From Irineochytrium annulatum (taxonomy: Eukaryota > Chytridiomycota > Chytridiomycetes > Chytridiales > Chytridiaceae): a stretch of 17,361 nt of DNA. The notes under the pieces were generated by a model. That model was not told where the DNA came from and ran no database searches. It saw nothing but the letters and a program-made list of their open reading frames with translations. The translations under genes were made by a program, and so were the position numbers. The stretch covers positions 1 through 17,361 of the forward strand of contig JADGJL010000605.1 in the NCBI GenBank assembly GCA_027600665.1, in the 5' to 3' direction. Shown here piece by piece: positions 1 to 9,500 of the stretch (positions are counted from its first letter, which is position 1; every line of letters begins with the position of its first letter).

Positions 1-1213
1 CGGAAGGGGTGGGCACTCCTGCGGCGGCTGCGGCGGAGGTGGTGGTGCCGGGGAGGCCGGTGGCGGCCACTGTGGGTGCGAGGAGAGCCGGTGTTGAAGA
101 CGTCGGGCCGGGGGCCGAGCCTGTGCGGCGGGTATCGGGGAATGACGGGAGGACGGGGACTGAAGCCGCGAGCTCGGGGGCCGGTCGCAGAAGGTCCATG
201 GTCTTCTCTAGAGCCTGCTCCGGCGTCAAGGCGCGATTTCGCGCGAGGGTGTAGGTGACGGCCTCAAGCTTTTGCACTAAGTGCTCTATCGTTTTGAAGA
301 AGGTCATAGGATCCTCGGACGGGGTCCCGTCCTTCGTGTCCGGCGGCTTGAGGATACCTAGCTCGGTCGACAACGAGGTCGAGAGGGTCGCCATCCACTT
401 CACCATCGCCCCCACGTCGTGTAGAATAGCGCCAAGCCCCCATCCGAGGGACGCCGCCGGGTCCATAACTGTCTTTCCAGCTGACGAGATGATTTGGACG
501 ATCAATCCCGTCGGCAGCCACGTCCCCGCCTTCACCATCGTCGAGCACTCGGGAATGGAAGGTGGGATCCAGCAGGCCAGGAGCTGAATCGGCGCCGGAA
601 GGAGCATGTGAGGGTATCGCTCGGCGAAAGCAAGGGAGTAGGTGCAGCCGCAGGACATGCCCATCAGGCCCACTTTGGGGATCTCGAGGGCTTTGAGAAG
701 GAGCGAGAGGTGGTCGGCCCAGAGTTGGAAGCCTCCGCGATACCTCTGCGAGGTGTCGGAGCTGGCCATGTTGATCTGCCCGCCCACGTCCCACGGATCC
801 GATATCCCAACATTCGGCCTATCCGGGCAGATGAGCTATTCCAGCGAGTTAGCACGCCAGGAGAGGTCTTAAATGAAGGGAATGCTAACCTTGACGCCGG
901 TCTTCAGCGCGTAATCGTGCAGGAGCCATCCAATGAACCTCCCGCCGCCCATGCCGGAGTTAAAGAGCACGGGGATGCCTTTAGGGTCACCGGTGATGGC
1001 GACGGCGACCTTACGCATCGGCGGCCGGACCGAGTCCATGTTTGCCCGATCGACCTTAATGAGGTCGGGGATCTCGACAATGATGCGCGAGGACGGCGAC
1101 TGGAAGAGGACCATGGCGCGTGTAAGCTCCTCGGAGGAGAAGGTCCGTGGCGGCACGGTGGTTGGAGCTGCCATTGTTCCCTCGACGATATTTTGCTCAG
1201 GACATTCGCTCAT
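1..1213 (-). CDS. Alpha/beta hydrolase, 3' end beyond left edge
   Basis: This is a partial gene with two exons, 1213..890 and 835..<1. The 54-nt intron (836..889) has a GTTAGC donor, a GCTAAC branch-like site and a TAG acceptor, and it falls in phase 0. The join reads GVK/LICPDRPNVGISD, the usual strand after the first core helix of alpha/beta hydrolases. The nucleophile elbow is GMSCG, with Ser near residue 169. The oxyanion-hole segment before the intron reads NSGMGGGR, where relatives often have an HG-P-G-R pattern. A helical cap-like segment follows. From about residue 330 the sequence becomes Ala/Pro/Thr/Ser-rich and is still open at the window edge, so the catalytic Asp and His are not visible. 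The start is the first in-frame ATG; an alternative is MAAPTT, 13 codons later. Family membership is fairly sure. The substrate cannot be told; esterase, lipase or epoxide-hydrolase-like activity are all possible. Confidence 0.8.
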
Positions 1214-2151
1214 TGCCGTCGGTCGGCTAACAGACGCTTGCCCGGCCGAAGAGCGTCTTTACTTAATGCGGAGCCGGAGTCAGAGGGTGTCCAAGCACGA
1301 GAAGGCGCCTGTCGTGTAGGTGGGAGTTACGGGAACGGCGGCCGGGCTGGCTACAGCGGAGGACTTCAAGCCCCTGAGGGCAATGCGGAGCAGGAGGGAG
1401 CATGAGGATGACAAGGTGCGGGCATCAAACGGCGCGCGTGGCTGTCCAGACCGAAAGAGGGGAGGAAAAGGCACACAGAGCGAACACGTCCCCATTTGCG
1501 AGTTCAGTCATTTAAAACATTGTTCGTGACCAAAGTCAGGGCTGCTTCCTAGTTGTGCGCGGTTATCTGTAAGCTCACCCCAGCTCTGGATTCTCGATGT
1601 TTTATGCACTAGAAGGTCAGATGTCTCTCTGGGGAACAAAGGATGCACTTCGTGGTAGACGAGCTCCATCCGCTAAGGATTGTTAACAGCCTGCGGCTCG
1701 TTTGTACTGTTGCTTCCACCCGGTCGTATGTTCACCGTCCTGCTGCGTGCGGGCATGCATGTATATGCTACTCAGAGAGTTGCTACCCCTGTTGTTGTCG
1801 TTGTCTGCTCGCTTATATATGTGCAAGTCGCGAATGATCAACGTAATTAGTGTGACTTTCTGAAACATTCTGAAACATCCTGAAGCAATTGCCTTATGGG
1901 CGAAGGACGGAATTGAACTGACTTCGAGCCATGCAACGAAAAGACGACTTGAGCGGTCCCGCTCTAACCTGCGACACTATGACAAGCGCCATCAATTCTA
2001 AAAACCGTGGCGAGCCTCGAGCCTCGATCGCCCAGTCTCCCAGGATTTCCAAGATGTGATCCTCTCTCGGACGATCTTACGGCATGCCAATCCCACCTGG
2101 ATTGCCGGCTACATTCCGAAGTTGAGACCGACACACGTTTTCGCTCTCCCC
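1214..2151. other. Divergent intergenic region
   Basis: This stretch of about 940 bp lies between the hydrolase (leftward) and the membrane-protein gene (rightward), so it should hold both promoters. The half nearest the hydrolase (to about 1500) is GC-rich and open in several frames. A minus-strand open stretch at 1280..1495 could be an unseen upstream exon or a 5' leader, but no clean splice joins it to the hydrolase. The part from 1500 to 1880 is more AT-rich and shows no coding signal. A tRNA-like sequence lies at 1898..1991. No clear TATA element was identified. Confidence 0.5.
1898..1991 (-). pseudogene. tRNA-like sequence, possibly a degenerate leucine tRNA
   Basis: On the minus strand a B-box-like GTTCAATTC (1918..1910) lies downstream of an A-box-like segment TGTCGCAGGTTAGAG (76..62 of the 1900s). 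A D-arm can be drawn as TCGC/AGGTTAGA/GCGG. The loop CTCAAGT after it would give anticodon CAA (Leu), followed by a variable arm with a TTCG...CGAA stem as in class II tRNAs. The acceptor stem has only four clear pairs (1987-1990 with 1899-1902), the anticodon stem needs a bulge, and the T-stem has two mismatches. This is therefore a relic, a short tRNA-derived repeat or a chance resemblance, and not a confident functional tRNA. The perfect inverted repeat GAGCGGTCCCGCTC at 1951..1964 lies inside it. Confidence 0.25.
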
Positions 2152-4885
2152 ATGGTCTCGCTCTCGCGGCCCCAGGTGAATGTCGTCGACGCGGCCGTCG
2201 ATGGCGCGTTAAGCCCGGCCCTCGCTGCCCACCACGCGTCCTTCCGCAAATTCCTACGCGTGGTTTCCGCCACGCTCGTCCACGCATTGGGGTACACGTT
2301 CCTCGCGTCGGTTATGATTATAGGTAACATATCATCGCGTATCTCTCCCCCCGGAGAGCCATATCGGACTGATTTGAGGATCCCTTCGCAGCTTTGAAAT
2401 ACGTTTACGAGTACACGGTTCTCGATCCGGTCTCAGGCGTCCCGTACGCGGAAGGTAGATTCGTATATTTGCGATTGTGGCATACCAATGCTTACTCGGC
2501 GCACTACCGACAGATGCGTTCGTTCTCGGTCTCTTGAGCTTCCAGTTTGGAAGGTGACGAGCTCAGCTTCACGATGTAATCCAAACTAAACGTTTGCGCT
2601 TCCGAATAGGGCCTTCCCCGGCGGGTTCTTCGCAAAGCGACGCCTCCTGGGTATTGAGAGGCTCGACTACATGTTGAATGTCGCCGTCTGGACCACTATT
2701 ATGAGCGTGACCTGGCACTACCAGCGCTTTCTTAGCGTTGGCACGTGGATGCTCAGGGTCTACTTTCCCTCGGTAGGAGTGTCCTGATGAGCATGCCTGA
2801 AAAGCCTAACGACATGGATGCCCCACGTAGTGCATGGCCGAAAACTTCATCATTTGCAGCACATCGGGAGCGAAGGGTGCCCCATGGCGGAGCCTATTAC
2901 ATTCGGCAATGACAGCCGTGATGCTATTTGCCGTGCTAGGGATGGACATGTAAGCCTTTTTTCTGACGAGTGACCCTTAGCGAGATGCGGACATTGAGAT
3001 ACTGATGTATTAAAAACCTAGGGTTATTTTCACCGGCTTCCTGCTATATGCCAACGAAAGGAACAGGTACGACGCAAAAACGCCTTTGTCCTCACTTCAA
3101 ACTAACTTTCCTTAATAGATATGACTTCGTCGTCGATTGGGACAGCCTACTGACTTGCGTGATTTTCGGCATCGGGTAAGCGCCGCGTGAGACAGACAGG
3201 GAGGAAAAGATTGAACTGAATTGTATCCAGATACCCCGCGGCCATTGTATTACGGGAATCGATGTACAGCTTCCTGTTCCATACAGCGAGCTCGAAGGTT
3301 CCCAAAACAGCGACGGAGGAACAGCTGACGCTGAAAATGCAGGTTTGTGTCCGGCTTTACATTAATCACTATTGACGCTTTAATTATATTCTAGACCGCA
3401 TTTCACATGAGGTTCGTATTTTCCGATTTTGTTGCTTTGAAAATTTGTTTGTTTTGAACATTGTGTAAAACAGTGGAATAATGGAGTCCAGCCTTGCGGG
3501 TGAACTGATCACACTCCGCTTCCGCTCCCGGTGGGTATACTTCGCTTGCTGTTTGGAGAGCATTGTGACGAGGTTGCTGGGACGGCTGTGGGGCTGGTAT
3601 GAGGCGAAACGGAAGATGGAGAAGATGGCAAGAAAGGTCGTCGATATTGAAACGATTGGGAAGGACGAGGTAGGCGTGGAGATCACGCCCGCCGCGGAAG
3701 AGAAGGAGGAAAAGCCTATGGAGCACGCAATTACGCTGAAAGTCGAGGAGATGGACGATGGTGAGTGTTGAATATTACGCTTTAATGCTGCACTTAGAAC
3801 CGTAGCCTAATTCGCATTCTAGCGCGTCTATCCGTTGCAAGCACGGCCAACCTCCGGAAATCCTCCTCCCTCAAGGCGGAGAGCATTGACGATAAGGCTA
3901 GCTTTGCGCCCAGCATCAAAAAAACCTTCGTCGCGGCCGATAACATGATCTTCAAATTCGACGATGACCGCTCTCTGAGCCTCTTTCATGAGGTCATCCC
4001 GAGATCAACCTCAAAGAAAAGTAGCCTCCTCGTGTTCCAATCCAAACGTTCAGGTTTGTATACATTTGTCCGATTACTTTTGCCAGGTTTAATGTGGTAT
4101 TCCTGCAGAAATGGATTACCAATCGAAACGTTCAGGTTTGTTTTTCTTTCTCCTTTGGTCCTCCCGGTCTAAAACGCGGACGCCTTGCTAGGGATTGAAT
4201 ATCAAACCACTCCGCCTCCTCTGCAAGCCCTAACCCCAATCGAGGAGTCCGCCATCAGCCTTCTCCCAGCTACGTCCCATGCACCCACAGCCAGCGGATG
4301 CACGCTGGAGATCCCCCGTAGCGCCGACCCCGCCGCCCCAGCCGCCGCCTCGAACGCAAGCCTGGATCCGACATTAAACGATGACGACCTGCCGCAACTC
4401 GCGCCTGTAGAGTCCTTCGTCCCCATGAGCCCCTTGGTGTACCGCGGGACCCTGAACCTTGTCCGCATCACGGGAGCATGGACGGCAAAGGGGATCGCGT
4501 TCGTCATAATGCTGTTCATGACGAGCCTGCCTCCCGCGACAAACTACTCGTGGTACTTCAACTCTGTCGCGCCAGTAGAGCTATCCTTCCGCGTACTCGT
4601 GATGGTGCCCGTTTGGTTGCTGGCGGAGTGGGCAATGCTGGAGATTGAAGCCAGGCTTATGGGCGTCGAGATTGCGGAGTCGATTAAGTGGTTTGTAGAG
4701 GTGTCGCCATTCAACTTTTCCACCTACATATACCATAGGTGAGCGCTGATATACTGTAGTAGAGGTCCTTTATGCTAACAAGGGGTAGTGGTGTCGCGTT
4801 CGGGATGTGCGGATGCTTTATCATGGCCGACACTGGCCTTTGGATGGAGCAGCCCGCGTATAATTCAAGCAGGAGGCCTTGGTGA
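2152..4885 (+). CDS. Multi-pass membrane protein, unknown family (14 exons)
   Basis: I do not recognise the family. Exons: 2152..2323, 2392..2454, 2514..2553, 2610..2772, 2831..2949, 3022..3066, 3119..3175, 3231..3342, 3395..3411, 3474..3760, 3823..4053, 4109..4135, 4192..4738, 4789..4885. They join without a stop into 1,977 nt, or 658 residues. Every intron is GT...AG and 50-72 nt long. The start is the first ATG in the open frame; an upstream GTG at 2056 is not a credible eukaryotic start. The N-terminal half has about four or five hydrophobic segments, for example HALGYTFLASVMIIALKYVY and LLTCVIFGIGYPAAIVL. The middle (about residues 270-490) is charged, Ser/Thr/Pro-rich and probably a cytoplasmic disordered loop. 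Two or three further hydrophobic segments follow, including WTAKGIAFVIMLFMTSL and VLVMVPVWLLAEWAML. No catalytic motif was seen. The 17-nt exon and the exact C-terminus are the least certain parts. It converges on BMT2, with 118 bp between stop codons. Confidence 0.7.
4109..4135 (+). other. 27-nt symmetric microexon with duplicated donor
   Basis: This exon of the membrane-protein gene is 27 nt long and has phase 1 at both ends, so skipping it keeps the frame. It encodes MDYQSKRS plus shared codons. The stretch 4119..4141 (exon end plus GTTTGT donor) matches 22 of 23 bases of 4037..4059, the end of the previous exon with its donor. The peptide FQSKRSG is therefore repeated as YQSKRSG. Confidence 0.6.
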
Positions 4886-5003
4886 TATGACGTTTGTGCA
4901 TGGAGGTAATAACAGCGGCACGCGTCCGAGCACTTACGGTCAATGGCTATGCGTTTGGAAGGCTGATGGAGCGTTGTAAATTTATCCATGACAACGATTG
5001 TAT

Positions 5004-5870
5004 TTATTGTGTTGATGAATGAAATGTTTTGGTCTCGCCAACCTGCAGCACAACAGAAAAGTTGTTTCTCCCCGGCCCTGGATTCACCTCTTCCTTTCTA
5101 AAGCTGCCCGGCGCCCCGGCAACAACTCCATTGAAACGGTAGATGAAATGGGCAAGCTTTTTCGTCATGTGCGCCTTCTCCTCCGTCAGCCCTAGCGACG
5201 CCATGATGGAAGTCAGCCGCTCCCGTGTCATATATCTCGAGTTGGAAATACAAGGAAATGGCAGCACCAAGTACAAAAGGCCGCCAGAAACCAAGAAGTC
5301 CCTCGCGTGCCGCAACATCTGCCCGCGCCGGTCCGGCTCACCGACGAAATTCACGACGAGCGATAGGCATACAACCTCGAACCGATCCGTCTCATTTCGA
5401 GGCTTGGGACGCTCGAAGAAGTCCTGACGCTGAACGTTGGGATGTTGAGGGTTCAGGTCGATCGACGTCACGGTGAGCCAGGTGTCAAGCCCGCCGCCCT
5501 CATACGTCTCGCCGTTTACAGCGCCGACATCAAGTAGTCGCAACGCCATCATTTTGACCCTCGACAGCTCCTTCCGCCGCTTAAGTTCGGCCCGTAGATG
5601 CGGGACCAGCCATTTACCACATGCGCCTTTGCCTTTGTGCTCGTCACCGCCCCTCAGGCTCGCTCGCTGATAGCCGTGTATGCCGCCCAGCTCCTCCATC
5701 TCCTTCCTGATGGCCACCACAGCGCAATCGTCCCCCGTCTTCTCGGCAGTGGCCAATCTCTTGTTCAAGGTGTGAAACCTGGCGATGATGAGCTGAGTGC
5801 GATGCCGGGGAATGGCGGCGGCGAGAGGCCGCTCGGGCTGCAGTATTGAGACCTTCTTCCGCTTCTTCAT
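5004..5870 (-). CDS. BMT2: 25S rRNA adenine-N1 methyltransferase, Bmt2-like
   Basis: This is a single-exon gene of 288 residues. Yeast Bmt2 methylates N1 of A2142 in 25S rRNA in the nucleolus, using SAM; that function is known for the family and inferred here. The N-terminus MKKRKK is basic. A conserved helix-loop GGIHGYQRASLRG...GKWLV lies around residues 62-88. The Rossmann fold shows motif I LLDVGAVNG (about 112-120), an acidic strand end SIDLN (136-140), and VVCLSLVVNFV (166-176). The signature LPFPCISNSRYMT (about 213-225) marks this family, followed by the C-terminal FSVVLQVG strand. The start is the ATG at 5870; five codons upstream the frame continues only to a GTG. An AATAAA overlaps the TAA stop and may serve as a poly(A) signal. 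The animal homologue is the SAM sensor SAMTOR, but the fungal setting favours Bmt2. Confidence 0.9.
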   Translation of the reverse strand: MKKRKKVSILQPERPLAAAIPRHRTQLIIARFHTLNKRLATAEKTGDDCAVVAIRKEMEELGGIHGYQRASLRGGDEHKGKGACGKWLVPHLRAELKRRKELSRVKMMALRLLDVGAVNGETYEGGGLDTWLTVTSIDLNPQHPNVQRQDFFERPKPRNETDRFEVVCLSLVVNFVGEPDRRGQMLRHARDFLVSGGLLYLVLPFPCISNSRYMTRERLTSIMASLGLTEEKAHMTKKLAHFIYRFNGVVAGAPGSFRKEEVNPGPGRNNFSVVLQVGETKTFHSSTQ

Positions 5871-5899
5871 AGTGGGGACGAACACAAATTTTGACCATC
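5871..5899. promoter_or_regulatory. 29-bp gap between divergent start codons
   Basis: The ATG of BMT2 (minus, 5870) and the ATG of the small membrane protein (plus, 5900) are separated by 29 bp. Any core promoter must therefore overlap the coding sequence of the opposite gene, or the two transcripts overlap at their 5' ends. No TATA box is visible in the gap. Confidence 0.5.
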
Positions 5900-6340
5900 A
5901 TGAAGCCATCCTTGATGAAGGCAGTGGCCGATGCATCAATAATACCCGACGATATCACGCCACCGGACGTCGTCGGCTGCCCGACGAAAGCCGAGGAGAA
6001 CGAGAGGAGTGCAATGTTCGCCCCGTTTAAGATTATGCTCCTGCGGTTCGGCGTCCTTTGCATGTGGATTGCAGGTAAGGTGGTCGCATGCAGGGACGCC
6101 GACGACGGAGTATTAACACCCGATGCTGTAGTTGCTTGGGGTTACATGGGCCCCCCACCTTTTTTAAATACTTATGTTGAGTCGACTCCTGCGCTCGGAT
6201 TCCTTGTACGTTTTTTTTCATTAATGTCAACGCATGCTGACTGCAGCTTGCAGGCAAAGAGAAGTCCCAAACCCGAACCGACGTCTGCGCCCGAGATGTC
6301 CTTGGCGACCCCTGCCGGCAGTATCAACCAGGATCTCTGA
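5900..6340 (+). CDS. Small single-pass membrane protein, unknown
   Basis: The family was not recognised. The preferred model has three exons, 5900..6074, 6132..6205 and 6254..6340, giving 111 residues. The introns (57 and 48 nt) have good GTAAGG and GTACGT donors, and the second has a long T tract and a TTGCAG acceptor. Both introns are multiples of three and contain no stop, so the unspliced frame would also be open (146 residues). The spliced protein is the better model because it puts an uninterrupted hydrophobic segment (about residues 41-64, FKIMLLRFGVLCMWIAVAW) before GPPPFLNTY. The acidic N-terminus (about 40 residues) and the Pro/Ser-rich tail are probably soluble. The size and single anchor resemble small subunits of organelle or ER complexes, but nothing specific supports one. 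It is head-to-head with BMT2. Confidence 0.6.
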   Translation: MKPSLMKAVADASIIPDDITPPDVVGCPTKAEENERSAMFAPFKIMLLRFGVLCMWIAGKVVACRDADDGVLTPDAVVAWGYMGPPPFLNTYVESTPALGFLVRFFSLMSTHADCSLQAKRSPKPEPTSAPEMSLATPAGSINQDL

Positions 6341-6525
6341 TTCAGCTCAGAATTACCATATTTATACAACGAGAAGCGTACTGCAAGATTACAAGCTACA
6401 ACGACGGCGAAGAAGTAAAAGGGGAACGATTAGGAGGTACACACAAGAAGGACTTCAAAGAGTTCGCGTTTGCCAGCAACAGTAATGAAGAAAATAATGA
6501 AATACATCATATCAAACCGTCAACT

Positions 6526-9500
6526 TTAAGCCCATTCTATATCCGACGAGATCCCCTTTGTCCGTCCGCCCTCGTCATCCGACTCCGCCATAGAGACCAT
6601 GTATTTCCTCCTCTTAGGCCGATCACCTATGTAGATAACAATGTCCCCTTCCTCCTCGTCAGCACAGTTCCCATTTGCATTTGCCAGGGGTCCCGCAGAC
6701 TTTCTCCTCTTTGGTTTGGTCGGCTTGACAGCCCCATCGATAGACTTCCGTGAGGTGGACTTCCGCTTAGCGGGGTGTTTAACCCCGCTCGCTCGCCGGT
6801 TGCCGGGCTTCAACGGCGATCCCCCGTCCTCCAACTTGCCGTTAGCCTCCGTGTCCGGCGCTTCAGCAGCCGTCAACGCTTCCACAGCGGGAAGAGAATC
6901 TTCCCCAACTTCCTCATCTGCTATAGCGTAGTCACAGGACATCATATCCCTAAACTGCATGCACCCCAGAAGAAGAAAGGGACAGTTAACGGTTTGGGAG
7001 AGGAACGGCCGATGTAACTAACCAAGCAACACTGCTCCACCATGTCCTCCGTTGTCTCCATCGTCCTCGAATCGGCGAAAGGTAACCTCTCCCAGGATAC
7101 AGCGACAGGCACGTTTAGAAGGCGAATAGCCGGCTTTAACCTTTCCGAGCTCTTTGCATCGGGGGAGTAACTCCGGCATTTGCTGTTTAGAGTTAGTTCA
7201 ATAAGGTAGGCAGCTTTTGCCGCCTACCTGTCAGAGACGTTGTACAGCGTCTGCAAGTGTGACTTTAACACCACAAGCATCCCCATGATCGTGCAGCTTC
7301 TCGCTACAAGCTTGAGCATATCTGCAGATACAGTCTAAGCTCGGTTTGCAAGGTTGAAGAGCAGAAGGGTTCGACTTACCATCAGGCCTCTCTGCGCCTT
7401 CCTCCCAGCCCGCAATCATGCTAATCGCCTCCCCGCCAGTCTGCGCCAGAACCTTATAGGCGTGATAAACGATGTGGAAGATCTCCTCCTGAAACTTGAA
7501 GTCGAGCGTAGCTAGGTTCTCGGCAATGAATCGGAAAAACTGGATATTCACGCGCTCGATCTGGGCAGGCGTTACACGGCCCTTCGAGTCAGCCTTAAGT
7601 TCGACTTCAAAGCCCTTCACGAGAACAGCAAGGAACTCCTTCCGGCCTTTCCCTTTCATCGGAATCTTGCTATACAACCGCGATAATACGGCAAACGGCC
7701 TCTCGACGCCGGTGACGCCATCCACTTCCATCACGTATCCCGATATCCAAGCATTCCCCCTCTGATCGCCCGAAGCCGCCCTAAGCCGCGTTTGATACTC
7801 GAAAGTGGTTCGAATACATTCAGCGTCCTTGTTATGAATAAAGCTTTCGTGCTTTGCAGCCAATGCGTCGTAGAGGGCACATGCCCGCTCACGTACAGAG
7901 CCCGCGGGATGTGTTTGAAGTGCAACTATGGCAGGCACGCACTAGTACAATCAGTAAATGAATTGCTTCCGCCGTCGACAAGTTACCAGAACAGGGTGCA
8001 CGAGACCTTGATCTAGAATTATGGTTACCGCTTCAAAAGCGGACGTGCTCAGGTTCACTTCGGTGTCTAAAATGCATCGCAATATCGGCTCGAGAAAATG
8101 CTGCATTAATTGGGTGCTAACACCAGCGTCACCCATTTCCTCCGCGTTCCCTACGAGAACCTTGATATCTAGAGACGCCGTATTTTTTTGCTCTGAGATT
8201 GCCTCTATGAAGAAAGTTTTAGCATAACGCTCCCATCGGCGAACAAACTTTTCTCCTGCTCCTCCTTTATCATCTGGACTTGCTCTCCGTGTAAAAACCC
8301 AGTGAGTACCTTGAGAAGTTCCACCTTGTGAGCTATTGTACCCGATTCGAAAACAGTACGCATCGTCTTGATGGCGTCCTCTTCCAACATCAGACGAGGC
8401 GACTTTGAAAATAGTTGCCCTGATTGATATATTATAACCTAAAATTGGAGGCAATGAAAAACGCAAATTTTTACCAAGAGCTTGTAAAGCGTAGGTTTTC
8501 AAAGAATGAGAATCAATAAAGAACAGGACGACTTCGTAGACCGCAGTCAAGGCATTCGACCGGCTTCCAATGACCTTACTGATATCCGCCGCGGCGCCGT
8601 CTATAGAGCACAGATGTTAGCAACATCAAACGAAATGAAAAAAACTATTGTACCAATAAACTCGCCCATGCGTTTATCGAAGTCGAAGTTCCTTATCAAG
8701 TAGGAGACGATCAGCAAGCATTTCGCTATATTCCTCTTATGCCCCACGGAAAGCTTGCCCGCAACGTCCAGCTTTTCTGTCTGAATCTTCGGCGAAGACG
8801 GTACAACCGCTATTGACGAATTCGCCAGTTGATCCTTGTACTTTATTAAAGTTTCTAGATACGTAGCCCTTTATTAGTTGCGACGTAGGAAGATTGTTTA
8901 AGTAATAAGACGCACCTTGGCATGTCTTCAACACCCTAGTCAATCTACCGAAGGCTTTCGTAACGCCGGCAACGGTGCATAAGCACGACACAATGGCACT
9001 GCAGATCTGAAGTCTCTTAGATCACCAACCAGTCAAGTACGTAACAAAGCACTCACTGACAAGTTCCGAGTCGACAAGTTATTCAAAATATCTTGCTCAA
9101 TCTTTCCCAAAAGTGACATATCCGGAGCTCTAATGAAAGGCACTACGGTCTTGATGATGTTTGCCACCATGATCGTAATCTGATCCTCCTCAGCCTGCAA
9201 CGCCTGCAAAGCTTTTGCATCCGCCCCTTCCGCTCCTTGACGACCGGGAGTTCCGTTGATTGGTGTAGGTCCACCCGAGGTCTTGTTCCCGTTTACTACG
9301 CTGGCAGAGGAGGTGATGTAGATATGCAGCATCTTAATATGCGGGATCACCAACGACGGAAAAGCGATCGCCGTTTCATACATAAATGATAGGACCATCT
9401 TAATTCCGGCCATATCGTTACTCTCCTCGCACGCGTGAATGCGCTCCGATAGGCACTCGATCACAGAGCGTATGACGACGGCTGCCTCCTTCTTGCCCAG

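Noticed and set aside
264..794. Minus-strand open frame of 176 codons within the hydrolase
   Set aside because: It is a shifted frame over the same exon. The frame with GMSCG continues past the left edge and joins exon 1 correctly.
494..1405. Open frame of 303 codons on the plus strand
   Set aside because: It runs antisense through both hydrolase exons and the intron. The minus strand shows the nucleophile elbow and a good splice.
1280..1495. Minus-strand open frame with Ser/Leu-rich product upstream of the hydrolase
   Set aside because: It could be an upstream exon or leader, but no splice joins it convincingly and the hydrolase has its own ATG.
1861..1883. Tandem TGAAACATTC/TGAAACATCC repeat
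   Set aside because: Two and a half copies of 10 bp are too few to be meaningful in AT-rich spacer.
5871..5885. Start of BMT2 at a GTG five codons upstream
   Set aside because: A GTG start is not expected in a eukaryotic nuclear gene; the ATG of MKKRKK is the natural start.
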